Below, in pieces: positions 1 through 11,000 of a stretch of 64,000 bases of DNA (positions within the stretch are counted from its first letter, which is position 1; every line of letters begins with the position of its first letter). Position numbers and translations under genes: made by a program. The DNA comes from Culex pipiens pallens (lineage: Eukaryota > Arthropoda > Insecta > Diptera > Culicidae): NCBI RefSeq assembly GCF_016801865.2, contig NC_068937.1, forward strand, positions 4,662,191 to 4,726,190. The letters are read 5' to 3'. The notes under the pieces were generated by a model, which made no database searches, was not told the origin of the DNA, and was given only the letters and a program-made list of their open reading frames with translations.

Positions 1-531
1 TTTCAAGATTTTCAAGATTTTCAAGATTTTCAAGATTTTCAAGATTTTCAAGATTTTCAAGATTTTCAAGATTTTCAAGATTTTCAAGATTTTCAAGATT
101 TTCAAGATTTTCAAGATTTTCAAGATTTTCAAGATTTTCAAGATTTTCAAGATTTTCAAGATTTTCAAGATTTTCAAGATTTTCAAGATTTTCAAGATTT
201 TCAAGATTTTCAAGATTTTCAAGATTTTCAAGATTTTCAAGATTTTCAAGATTTTCAAGATTTTCAAGATTTTCAAGATTTTCAAGATTTTCAAGATTTT
301 CAAGATTTTCAAGATTTTCAAGATTTTCAAGATTTTCAAGATTTTCAAGATTTTCTAGATTTTCAAGATTTTCAAGATTTTCAAGATTTTCAAGATTTTC
401 AAAATTTTCAAGATTTTCAAAATTTTCAAGATTTTCAAGATTTTTAAGATTTTCAAGATTTTCAAGATTTTCAAGATTTTCAAGATTTTCAAGATTTTCA
501 AGATTTTCAAGATTTTCAAGATTTTCAAGAT
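1..531. repeat. 9-bp satellite, unit TTTTCAAGA
   Basis: Nearly perfect head-to-tail copies of a 9-base unit run from the first base to about 531, with only a few single-base changes (near 356, 402, 420 and 446). The array is cut by the window edge, so its true length is unknown. It has no coding capacity of interest. Confidence 0.97.
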
Positions 532-3141
532 ATCAAAAATGATTATGATTTTAAAAAAAATTAAGATTTCTAAACTTTTTTAAAGATTTCTTTACTTTTT
601 TGAATGATGTTTAATTTTATTATCACTTTTTGAAGAAGTTTGGGAAAATTTTTATGAAATCAAATTTTAGGATTTAGGATTTTCAAAAAAAATCCATTTA
701 AAAAAATTAATTTGGCATTTCGTGCTAACTAGTCATTCATTTATTTTTTTATCTTATTTAGTCTATATGCCTGAGGCTTAGTCACCGCTTGAATACATTA
801 ATACACACTAAATTAAGTTTGGTCAGTTTCAAGTGCATGTTTTTTTTCCATTTTCACTCCACTTGAACTTGAAAAGATGATATGTGAATTGGCGAATCCG
901 ATCTCGCCACATGGAACGACTGACAGCTGTCAAATGCACGAAACCACGTGCTTGAAATGTCATTATTGATTTGGCAAACGATTTTGACGTTTGATTTACT
1001 TTCATTATTTGAGGTTTTCCAATTTTGAGCTTGATTTCTGTCAAACTTGAGTAATAATTAAAACATAACAAAAAACTTAGTTTCGATCATTTTTGGCTGG
1101 GACAAAATCTGAGCTTTTATAATTTGTTTTTTTTTTAAATACCAACTTCTGGTTTCTGTTTTATTGGCTGAACAGCAACCAGAATTTGAAGAATGACTTT
1201 TTAATTTTAATAAAATTCCAAAGAAAAAGGCACAGTCAGTGAGTCATCTCAAATGTGAGTGCACTTTGAGCCAGTCGTCAGCATTCTGCAAGGCAAATCA
1301 CGCATTCTAGATTTATGGAATGTTTTAAAATAAAAAAAAAAGAAATTAAAAAATAAAACACTGCAGTAGCGTTTCAACTGCAACAGGGTATTAGCATTGT
1401 AAGGCATTGTAGAGAACACTGAAAAGTTGATAAAAAAGCAAACTTTAACAGATCAAAAGTATAGATGAGAAAGTGAGCGAGATATAACATCAACCCATTA
1501 CCTAATTACTAAGTGGTAGACGAGTGTAAAATCTAGTTGTTGATAGTATTCTTAATGCAAGTGAGAAAAACATGTATCATAATAAGAAAGAAAAATAGTT
1601 GTTAATCATTGTTGACTAGAAAGCAAAAAGATGTCAGACATCTTTGTTTACTTTTATTTTCTCGAGCAAGCAAGCAAACCAGAATCAGTATCAGTAGTGA
1701 ATAGTGAAGTGAGCAAAATGTAGTTTGTAAGAAAAAGGGCACTGAGCAAAAACTCAAAACAAAAATGTGTCATCAACATAGGGAGAGACAAGATTTCGAC
1801 GACAGCACTTTAACAGTTCAAAGTTTCGCCGAGGCGTGGCGCCACCGCTCCTCTGCTGCTGTCGAGTACTTAAAAAAAATCGTTGTTCATGTTTGAAATG
1901 GGTGAAAATAAGCAAAAAATGTCAACTTTTTAGACTAACCTTGGATAATCATGAGTGTAAACAGAGAAAATAACACAGAAACACAGTGAGAATGTTGGTT
2001 ATCAACTATTATATAATGAGAAAATTAAGATTAAAATCATTCATAGAGAACATAAATAAAGAGAGGTAAAAAAATTACAATAATAAAAGAATCAAGAATC
2101 TAAAGCAAAAAAGATCAACCGTAATACATGTATGAAAAGTGCCATTTTATACACGCAAAAAGTTTCACCAGTGTGCTGCAAATGCACCGCTAAGTACTTA
2201 ATAACGTAGGTGTACAAACAAAAATCATAAACACACTGAAAAAGAAATGTCACCAAATATAAGAAAATAATTTTTCGAACTCCAAATTTGTTTCCCGCCA
2301 ACCAGGTCAACGTGTTGCTCCCGTAGTTGTTACCAATCAAAACAAATAAGAAGAAAAACAAAATCTTGTCACATACACACACACCTTCACACTTACAAGC
2401 AAGGCAAACAAAAGAAAAATCAATAACAAAACCACGACTGATCGAACAAAAGTGTAACATTTTCCTCATGAAAAAAAAACAGCAAAACAAAACAAAATAT
2501 TGTGTAAACAAACAAAAAAAAGGGAAAAATATCCGTTGAAATTTTGACACTTCATGACATTCCAGTGTGCGTGTGCGATTGAAAGAAAGCATAACAACCA
2601 ACAAAAAAGTAGAGCTAAACAAAACGAATGACAGAACGAAATAACAAAAAAAACACAAAATCACAAACAAACCGATGTACTTATTTATTTCAGTGCGCGT
2701 GCTGCGCGAAGCGCAGCCTACTTCAATGTGTGTGTGCGCGCGAAAACAGAAACAGAAATGTCAAATAAATGAGTTTGTTAAATTGTTGATTTCAGCAGAA
2801 ATGAATGCGAAGAAAATGTTTATTTTTAATTTTGCAAATTGTGTTATTATTTTGCACACCGGGTTTTTTTTGTCACAACTGAAAGAACACTTTGTCCCTT
2901 TGCGTATCTGTGTGTGTGTGTGCGAGAATGTGATGTGCGTGTGTATTATTTTATAATCTATAAATGCTTTTTTATGTCTCCGGCAGCTTCAGCAGAAAGG
3001 GAGGGAGGGCGGAGTGATGACTATTTCGTGTAGAGTTGAACATTGAGAAAGGGATATCACTAATTGAAGGGAAATAGTCGGTTCTATTCAATGAAAACAA
3101 AAAAAAAAGTTTTACAATAACACCCACACAATGCAGATGAC
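532..3141. other. AT-rich non-coding stretch, no gene recognised
   Basis: No reading frame here looks like a protein. From about 1200 to 3050 the DNA is rich in A and C on the plus strand, with many CAAA and ACACAC runs and short GT/TG tracts (about 2730-2945). That texture resembles an untranslated region or an old intron. A short GC-rich patch lies at 1828-1868. The stretch could be intron of the receptor whose last exon is at 20562, but nothing proves that. Confidence 0.5.
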
Positions 3142-3145
3142 AGCT

Positions 3146-5077
3146 GAGCAATTCTCTACGAAATCGGTCTTTTTTCTTCAATTTTAATTTTTGTATTTTT
3201 TAATCCGGCTGAAACTTTTTTGGTGCCTTCGGTATGCCCAAAGAAGCCATTTTGCATCATTAGTTTGTCCATATAATTTTCCATACAAATTCGGCAGCTG
3301 TCCATACAAAAATGATGTATGAAAATTCAAAAATCTGTATCTTTTGAAGGAATTTTTTGATCGATTTGGTGTCTTCGGCAAAGTTGTAGGTATGGATACG
3401 GACTACACTGGAAAAAATAATACACGGTAAAAAAAAATTTGGTGATTTTTTTATTTAACTTTTTATCACTAAAACTTGATTTACAAAAAAACACTATTTT
3501 TAATTTTTTTTATTTTTTGATATGTTTTAGAAGACATAAAATGCCAACTTTTCAGAAATTTCCAGGTTGTGCAAAAAATCACTGACCGAGTTATGAATTT
3601 TTTAATCAATACTGATTTTTTCAAAAAATCGAAATTTTGGTCGTAAAAATTTTTCAACTTCATTTTTCGATGTAAAATCAAATTTGCAATCAAAAAGTAC
3701 TTTACTAAAATTTTGATAAAGTGCACCGTTTTCAAGTTATAGCCATATTTAAGTGACTTTTTTGAAAATAGTCGCAGTTTTTCATTTTTTTAAATTAGTG
3801 CACATGTTTGCCCAGTTTTGAAAAAAATATTTTTGAAAAGCTGAGAAAATTCTCTATATTTTGCTTATTCGGACTATGTTGATACGACCTTTAGTTGCTG
3901 AGATATTGCAATGCAAAGGTTTAAAAACAGGAAAATTGATGTTTTCTAAGTTTCACCCAAACAACCCACCATTTTCTATCGTCAATATCTCAGCAACTAA
4001 TGGTCCGATTTTCAATGTTAATATATGAAACAATTGTGAAATTTTCCGATCTTTTCGAAAAAAATATTTTTGGAATTTTCAAATCAAGACAAACATTTTA
4101 AAAGGGCGTAATATTGAATGTTTGGCCTTTGTGAAATGTTAGTCTTGATTTGAAAATTCCAAAAATATTTTTTTCGAAGAGATCGGAAAATTTCACAAAT
4201 GTTTCATATATTAACATTGAAAATCGGACCATTAGTTGCTGAGATATTGACGATAGAAAATGGTGGGTTGTTTGGGTGAAACTTAGAAAACATCAATTTT
4301 CCTGTTTTTAAACCTTTGCATTGCAATATCTCAGCAACTAAAGGTCGTATCAACAAAGTCCAAATAAGCAAAATATAGAGAATTTTCTCAGCTTTTCAAA
4401 AATATTTTTTTCAAAACTGGGCAAACATGTGCACTAATTTAAAAAAATGAAAAACTGCGACTATTTTCAAAAAAGTCACTTAAATATGGCTATAACTTGA
4501 AAACGGTGCACTTTATCAAAATTTCAGTAAAGTACTTTTTGATTGCAAATTTGATTTTACATCGAAAAATGAAGTTGAAAAATTTTTACGACCAAAATTT
4601 CGATTTTTTGAAAAAATCAGTATTGATTAAAAAATTCATAACTCGGTCAGTGATTTTTTGCACAACCTGGAAATTTCTGAAAAGTTGGCATTTTATGCCT
4701 TCTAAAACATATCAAAAAATAAAAAAAATTAAAAATAGTGTTTTTTTGTAAATCAAGTTTTAGTGATAAAAAGTTAAATAAAAAAATCACCAAATTTTTT
4801 TTACCGTGTATTATTTTTTTCCAGTGTAGTCCGTATCCATACCTACAACTTTGCCGAAGACACCAAATCGATCAAAAAATTCCTTCAAAAGATACAGATT
4901 TTTGAATTTTCATACATCATTTTTGTATGGACAGCTGCCGAATTTGTATGGAAAATTATATGGACAAACTAATGATGCAAAATGGCTTCTTTGGGCATAC
5001 CGAAGGCACCAAAAAAGTTTCAGTCGGATTAAAAAATACAAAAAAAATCGAATGACCGAAATCCTAGAGAACTGCTC
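3146..5077. mobile_element. Foldback DNA transposon (GAGCARTTCTC family), copy 1, complete
   Basis: An almost perfect palindrome with arms of about 970 bp meeting near 4115. The ends read GAGCAATTCTC and GAGAACTGCTC. The 4-base target AGCT is duplicated at 3142-3145 and 5078-5081. The arms differ by only a few bases per hundred. No transposase is encoded, so the element is non-autonomous. If transcribed, it would form a hairpin of nearly 1 kb. The superfamily is not certain: 4-bp duplications occur in Sola and Chapaev-type elements among others. Confidence 0.9.
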
Positions 5078-5512
5078 AGCTGTGGGTGGCTTATTTTATG
5101 GATTCCATAACAAAAGAGTTGGCCAACAGAGTAGGCGAGCGTGCATCACCGACAAAGGGGAAAACTATTGGGCCTTTGTGTGTGTGTGCGTTGGTGTTTG
5201 CGGTGGAGTATTTTGGAAAAAGTACGGTATTTTGTGAGAATTTTAGTATTTTACAAAAAAAAAAAATAAAAAATTTCATAAAGTGAAAAAAGATACAAAA
5301 TTCCACTTCGTTTGATACCCATATTGCAAATAATGATTGAGTACTTTTGAAAAACTACGGTATTTTGTGAACTATTTTGAGCCCATATTTATACTTTGAA
5401 ACTTACTACATTATCAAAAAATGTATTCTTAGTGAAAGCATTGAAAATTTAACATGATATGGTTGAATTAATCAAATTTAGAAAGTTTTTTAAAAGCAGT
5501 TTTAAAAGCGCT

Positions 5513-6770
5513 GAGCAGTTCTCTCAGATTTCGGTCATTCGATTTATTTTGTATTTTTTAATCCGGCTGAAACTATTTTGGTGCCTATGGTATGCCCAAA
5601 GAAGCCATTTTGGATCTTTTTTTTTTTGGCAGCTGTCCATACAAAAATGATGTGTGAAAATTCAAAAATCTGTATCTTTTGAAGGATTTTTTTGATCGAT
5701 TTGGTGTCTTCGGCAAAGTTGTAGGTATGAATAAGGATTACACTGAAAAAAAATGATACACGGTAAAAAAAATTGGTGATTTTTTATTTAACTTTTTGTC
5801 ACTACAACTTGATTTGCAAAAAAACACCTTTTTTATATGTTCTAGGGGACATAAAATGCCAACTTTTCAGAAAATTCCAGTTTGTGTTTAATTTTTTTTT
5901 AATATTTTTTTCGAAAAGATCGGAAAATTTCATGAATGTTTCATGTTTTAACATTGAAAATAGGACCATTAGTTGCTGAGATATCGACATTAGAAAATGG
6001 TGGGTTGTTTGGGTGAGACTTAGCAAACATCAATTTTCCTGTTTTTAAACCTTTGCATGGCAATATCTCAGCAACTGAAGGTCGTATCAACAAAGTTCAA
6101 AAATGCAAAATATAGAAAATTTTTTCAGCTTTTCAAGAATATTTTTTTCAGAAATAGGCAAACATGTGCACTAATTTAAAAAAAATGAAAAACTGCGGCT
6201 TTTTTTCAAAAAAGTCACCTAAAAATGGATTTAACTTGAGAGTACTTTTTGATTGCAAATTTGATTTTACATCGAAAAATGTAGTTGAAAAATTTTTGCG
6301 ACCAATATTTCGAATTTTTGAAAAAAATCAGTATTGAGTAAAAAAATCATAACTCGGTCAAAGATTTTTTGCACAAACTGGAAATTTCTGAAAAGTTGGC
6401 AATTCATGCCCCCTAGATAATATATAAAAATAAAAAAAAAATAAAAATATTGTTTTTTCGCAAACCAAGTTTTAGTGACAAAAACTTAAATAAAAAATCA
6501 CCAATTTTTTTTTTTACCGTGTATCATTTTTTTTTTCAGTGTAGTCCTTATCCATATCTACAACTTTGCCGACGACACCAAATCGATCAAAAAATTCCTT
6601 CAAAAGATACAGATTTTTGAATTTTCATACATCATTTTGTATGGACAGCTGCCAAATTTGTATGGAAAATTATATGGACAAACTTATGATGCAAAATGGC
6701 TTCTTTGGGCTTTCCGAAAGCATCACAAAAGTTTCAGCCGGATTAAAACATATTTCGTAGAGAATTGTTC
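5513..6770. mobile_element. Foldback DNA transposon (GAGCARTTCTC family), copy 2
   Basis: A second member, shorter (1258 bp) and more diverged than the one at 3146, with its centre deleted. Ends GAGCAGTTCTC and GAGAATTGTTC are flanked by a 4-base duplication CGCT (5509-5512 and 6771-6774). The right end lies only 72 bp beyond the stop codon of the minus-strand FREP gene, so that gene's 3' untranslated region probably runs into this element. Confidence 0.88.
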
Positions 6771-6842
6771 CGCTACAACCTTGGATTTACATTTAAAAGA
6801 GAGCATGCTCCATTTTTTTTCGGTACAGCCAAATTCAAAACT

Positions 6843-6948
6843 TCACTTTCGACGAATCATCATTTTGCTGAATTTAGCTGCGTCAGCCCAGGATCCCCAT
6901 TCGATGCCGTACCCGTTGCTTGCTTTCTGGTAGGGTCCGTTGAGATTA
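6843..6948 (-). CDS. FREP exon 7: C-terminal end of fibrinogen domain
   Basis: After the acceptor TTTTTAG the frame reads SNLNGPYQKASNGYGIEWGS, then WADAAKFSKMMIRRK and TGA. This is the expected end of a fibrinogen domain (NLNG-Y, GI-W-SW, F-KM-IR). The match confirms the splice and shows that the gene is not truncated. Confidence 0.88.
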
Positions 6949-9900
6949 CTAAAAAGTAAAGATTTATTTAGGAAAAAAACAAAATTATTATGACATAATT
7001 AATAACACACCTATTTCTACAATTGTCAAACCACCACCCACTGTGAAAATCTTTTGCGCAGTTTTTAGTGCTGCTCGAATCGTTATCTCGATCGAATGTT
7101 GAAAATTTCGCGTTGTTGTGAAGCATGTCACCTGCCGTTCCAGAGTAACCTCCAACCGTCAGTCGGTAGCCGTCGTTTGCTCCAGACACCTTAAATTCAG
7201 AATAGCGAGCCTCCCGGAATACGTTGTGTTCATTTTTAATGCCGATTAAAAGCTCGTAATTTGCACTGCTTGTAAGCTGGTGGAGGGCTTCCAACCCAAG
7301 CCAAAAACTTGATAATGCGCCAATCTTGCCAAATCCCGACACATAATTGAACCAATTGCGTTCGAAATCAATAACATCATCACTGATTCGTCGCTGGATG
7401 TACAGCCAACGTCCTCCAGCATCCACCGCATCGCAAAATACGTTCATGTTTGGTTTTTGCAACCGGTAAATTCCGGATATTGTAGGCATGTCACATGAAG
7501 CAACCACCAAATCGTTGTGATTCTTGAGAATTTGTCTGGAAATAGTTTAGCAACTGAACTGGTTATTTATTTCCGTGCACGAAACCGTAACTTACCGCGA
7601 TTGGTTGCCCAACGTGGAAATGCCCGCAGTGAGCTCGTTGATTCTGCTTTCCGCCGATCTTTGCCGCGACAAAATGGCGTCCCCGGTTGTTTCCAGTGTC
7701 GTCAGTCGTTCTGTCAAACTGCAACGGAAAATGAGCAGTTACCGCAGCTTTTCGCTTAAATTTAATATAACTTTCTAAAAATCACTTTTTTTTGCGTTAC
7801 GTAATAAAAGAACGCTCCCTTAGAAAGTCCATGTTTGCTCTTGTGAATAAACAGTTGGATTCGTTGAGTGGGTTTTTTTCAGTGTAGTTTTCACCGTTTG
7901 ACACGAAGACAATGGAGCACCCGCAGTCGAGCAGTTTTTGACAGTTCGCTCCATAAGAAATACATTGTAGATAAAAGCAAAAACTGCTCGAATGGAAATG
8001 CTCCATTGTCAAACTAGAGAACCTGAAGCTTACTGGAAAACGGCCATCTCAAACCAAAAGCACCAATCGTGGCACGAGAACTGTCAAACGAAGGTACCAA
8101 GCAGGGGGTAGCGAAGAAGCCACCATCGATGGTGGAAGTTCAGAAAACAAACACTGAGAATCAGTATTATACATATTACGATGGTAACACGAAGTGTGTT
8201 ATCCTGGTTGAACTCAAAAGTCCCATAAGGCTTTCTAGGCCCAGTGAAAAAAATATAATTTAACTCAAAAATGACGAACTCCTCGTCATAGTGTCCTGAT
8301 GCAAACAATGATCGAGCTGCAGCTGTCACAGCCCTGCGAAGTATGTTTGCTGACATATCGGGCAGCCAGTCAAAAAAAACCAGCTAAGAGTCGCCTGACA
8401 ATTTTTTTTTGCTAGAAAGAGATAGGAAACCTGATGCAAACAAACGTCCAGCTGTCATGTAAACATACTTTGAATGTATTGGTAAATTTCTGACTAGAAA
8501 GCCTTATGCAAATGTGTAAAAGCAAACTGCAAAATGTCTAATGCCGATTCTCAGTGTAAAAGCAAAAAACGTTACTTAATCCACCTTTAGGTGGTTGGCG
8601 CCTTCCTCACATTTAAAGGGTGCTATCCAAAATGCAAAAAAAGTGCGTAAATAACACTTAAGTGCTTATAACTTTTGATAGGGTTGTCAGATCTTCAATG
8701 TTTTGGACGCGTTGGAAAGGTCTTTTGAATACCTATCCAATGATAGGTCGCACATGAGATCCGGACAGCATTTTCATCAAAATATCTGAGATTCGGCCTC
8801 GAAAAAGTGCGTAAATAACACTTAAGTGCTTATAACTTTTGATAGGGTTGTCAGATCTTCAATGTTTTGGACGCGTTGGAAAGGTCTTTTGAATACCTAT
8901 CCAATGATAGGTCGCATATGAGATCCGGACAGCATTTTCATCAAAATATCTGAGATCCGGCCTCGAAAAAGTGCGTAAATAACACTTAAGTGCTTATAAC
9001 TTTTGATAGGGTTATCAGATCTTCAATGTTTTAGTAGCATTGGAAAGCTCTTTTGAATACCTATCCAACAATAGGTCGCATGAGAGTTCCGGACAACGTT
9101 TCCATCAACATATATGAGATCCGGCCTCCAAAAAGCGTATAAATAACACTTAAGTGCTTATAACTTTTGATAGGGTTGTCAGATCTTCAATGTCTTGGAC
9201 GCGTTGATAAGGTCTTTTAAATACCTTTCTAAAAATGTATAGCATGACGGCATGACCACCCTTTTTACAATCTTCCGGACTTTTGTTAAACTCGTTTTTT
9301 TAGCATAACTTTTGAAGTACTTAACTTAACTTTATCATTTTTAATAGCGACTTATGGGACCCCAAGACGGATCGAATGACGCCAAAACGGACAAAATCGG
9401 TTCAGCCAATGTCGAGATAATCGAGTGACAATTTTTTTATCAACATCCCACCACACACACAGACATTTGCTCAGAATTTGATTCTGAGTCGATAGGTATA
9501 CATGAAGGTGGGTCTAGGAGGTCTAATTGAGAAGTTCATTTTTCGAGTGATTTTATAGCCTTTCCTCAGTAACGTGAGGAAGGCAAAAAGTTAAACAGAA
9601 AAATCACTTTTTTCGATATGAATTTTCAGCCATTATTGGGATGGAATCTCCATTAATATGATAGATGATTAATATGAATTGCGAAAAAAATTACAATCAA
9701 AAACCCAAACATTGATTTGTTATGGGCTACCATTTGACAACTAGTGCTTTTGTTGTGGGCTTTCATTTGACAACCGTGCTAATGTCGACTGTCAGTTTGC
9801 TTTGATCCCCCCGGTACCAAGCGAGCAAAAGTCTTTTGCTCAATTGGTACCTCCGTTTGACAGCTCTCGTGCTTTTGGGTTAAATGAGCCGTGGTGAATT

Positions 9901-10561
9901 CAAATTGGCTGTGGTGAGTTTACAAAACACTCAAAAAGATCGTTAAATGAATGATTGATGGGGTTCAAACATGAACTTACCGTGAATGTTTAGTCTCGAT
10001 CCCGCTGTGACTTTGCTCCAGCATTTTGACCACAGCTTTGCCCATCGATTCGATCTTCTCCAGTCTGCCAGCAATGTTGTTACATACATTTGAATTTTGG
10101 AATATTTTGATTGCAGTTCAAACTTACCTTGAATTTTGATCATTTATTTTTGACGTGATTGTACTGAATTTTTCATCGGTTGCATTTTGAATTTTAACCG
10201 AACCGGCCGAAATCCTAGAATCAAAATCTCACTGATAGTCTTTACCAAATCAAAATGAAGTCAAAATTTGAGATAGTAATCTTTCTCGATAAAATACATA
10301 CCTCAAATTACCCGCTGCAATGTTTTTACTTAATTCGTTTATCTTTCCATTGACGACGTCTTGACTCGTGGCTAGCAAATTCGTAAGTCTTAGGAAAAAA
10401 AAGCGAATTAAGGCTTCCCATTATAAACTGAAGTCGATCACTCACCTATTTTCCAAGTTTTCCAGTCTCTCTACCAGCAATTCGTACCCGAAGCATCCTT
10501 CGGCCGCACTTATACCGGTGCACAGAAAACTCACCAAAAATAGCCGAATTATAACCGACAT
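6843..10561 (-). CDS. Fibrinogen-related protein (FREP), seven exons, complete
   Basis: Minus-strand exons are 10561-10446, 10388-10302, 10214-10128, 10064-9981, 7718-7596, 7535-7011 and 6948-6843. Every junction has GT/AG borders, and the joined frame is 1128 nt, 375 residues plus TGA. Residues 1-20 form a signal peptide. Residues about 25-175 are a charged, heptad-like stalk. Residues about 180-375 are a fibrinogen C-terminal domain: FCDAV near 199, WLYIQRR near 209, FWLGLEALHQL near 243, the calcium-loop type DRDND at 314-318, and GWWFDNC at 332-338. Four cysteines (180, 200, 325, 338) are spaced for the two usual disulfides. In mosquitoes FREPs are secreted lectin-like proteins, many linked to innate immunity; this role is inferred from the family. 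The binding target is unknown. Intron 4 is 2.26 kb and full of repeats. The ATG is chosen because it opens the signal peptide. No inactivating change is seen. Confidence 0.9.
7011..7535 (-). CDS. FREP exon 6: main fibrinogen domain
   Basis: A 525-nt exon encoding residues 167-340. It holds all four domain cysteines, the aromatic core and the DRDND loop. The frame read through the donor meets a stop soon after, so the last part of the domain must come from exon 7. The donor used is AATAG/GTGTGT, which restores the codon Ser341 with exon 7. Confidence 0.9.
7596..7718 (-). CDS. FREP exon 5: end of coiled-coil stalk
   Basis: A 123-nt exon with acceptor TTGCAG and donor GTAAGT, in the same phase as exons 2-4. 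It encodes about 41 residues beginning LTERLTTLETTGDAILSRQ, which continue the stalk and lead to the fibrinogen domain. A 60-bp intron separates it from exon 6. Confidence 0.86.
7784..8227. other. Part of FREP intron 4, repeat fragments
   Basis: A motif GCGTTACGTAATAAAAGAAC at about 7794-7813 recurs, in either orientation, near 10750-10775, 11076-11098 and 59375-59397, so it belongs to a dispersed repeat. At about 8013-8100 lies half of the hAT-type palindrome that is complete at 10792-10992. A probable other half lies at about 9812-9893. Confidence 0.55.
8228..8504. mobile_element. MITE, AGGCTTTCTAG family, copy in FREP intron
   Basis: Inverted ends AGGCTTTCTAG and CTAGAAAGCCT are flanked by TA on both sides (8226-8227, 8505-8506). 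This fits a TA-targeting Tc1/mariner-type non-autonomous element of 277 bp. The same family recurs at 14928, 19427, 19777, 40757, 54260, 54553 and 61689. Confidence 0.85.
8561..9590. mobile_element. Dispersed element carrying 164-bp tandem repeats
   Basis: Starts around ACGTTACTTAATCCACC and GCCTTCCTCAC (8600-8610). It ends with the matching inverted GTGAGGAAGGC (9574-9584), just inside a small hairpin. Between them lie about 3.7 tandem copies of a unit whose GTGCGTAA motif falls at 8643, 8807 and 8971, giving a 164-bp period. The fourth copy is more diverged. It sits entirely inside intron 4 of the FREP gene. Its class is not identified. Confidence 0.7.
8637..9240. repeat. 164-bp tandem repeat array
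   Basis: The first three copies are nearly identical over their full length, including the phrase TAACTTTTGATAGGGTTGTC. The fourth, starting near 9131, is more diverged and runs into a unique tail. Confidence 0.9.
9981..10388 (-). CDS. FREP exons 2-4: modular coiled-coil exons
   Basis: Three small exons at 10388-10302 (87 nt), 10214-10128 (87 nt) and 10064-9981 (84 nt), separated by introns of 87 and 63 bp. Each starts with one base and ends with two bases of a split Arg codon, so each can be skipped or duplicated without shifting the frame. They encode about 29, 29 and 28 residues of stalk with hydrophobic residues at heptad-like spacing, for example LEKIESMGKAVVKMLEQ. Confidence 0.85.
10446..10561 (-). 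CDS. FREP exon 1: signal peptide
   Basis: Encodes residues 1-38 plus two bases of an Arg codon. The start MSVIIRLFLVSFLCTGISAA is a typical secretory signal, with likely cleavage after AA (residue 20). It is followed by CFGYELL and the first heptads (LVERLENLEN). The donor GTGAGT follows directly. Confidence 0.88.
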
Positions 10562-10791
10562 TGCAACGCTCCGCCGTTTCGTCACCGAATGAGTAGTGAA
10601 TGATCGATTACTCCCAGATGTCCGTCAGTAAAACCACAGACAAACTGACGCAAAATCTTTTTCGAAATCCACAAATGAAAAAAAAATTAACTGTTAGTTT
10701 GAAACTGCCAAATACTCACCACACCGAATTCACCACAGCTTATTAATATGGAGCGTTCTTTTATTACGTAACGCAGTTGAGGGGTTGTTAC

Positions 10792-10992
10792 TAGAGAGCC
10801 TGGATCTTATTAGAGAACGGACATCTCAAACCAAAAGTACCAATCGAAGCACGACAACTGTCAAACGGAGGTACCAATCGAGCATAAGACAAAGGATTTT
10901 GCTCGATTGGTACCTCCGTTTGACAGTTGTCGTGCTTCGATTGGTACTTTTGGTTTGAGATGTCCGTTCTCTAATAAGATCCAGGCTCTCTA
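10792..10992. mobile_element. hAT-type palindromic MITE with 8-bp target duplication
   Basis: A 201-bp, almost perfect palindrome with ends TAGAGAGCCTGG and CCAGGCTCTCTA. The 8-base duplication GTTGTTAC flanks it at 10784-10791 and 10993-11000. An 8-bp duplication and ends of the form YARNG are hallmarks of hAT elements. It lies 0.23 kb upstream of the FREP start codon, so it could affect that promoter. Confidence 0.9.
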
Positions 10993-11000
10993 GTTGTTAC

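Noticed and set aside
2092..2670. A 192-codon minus-strand frame rich in Phe, Leu and Cys
   Set aside because: The composition simply mirrors an A/C-rich plus strand; no membrane-protein family pattern, splice site or codon bias supports it.
3481..4751. Two nearly identical 84-codon frames on opposite strands
   Set aside because: They are the same stretch in the two arms of a foldback element; AT-rich, with no recognisable protein. Their similarity was used only as evidence for the palindrome.
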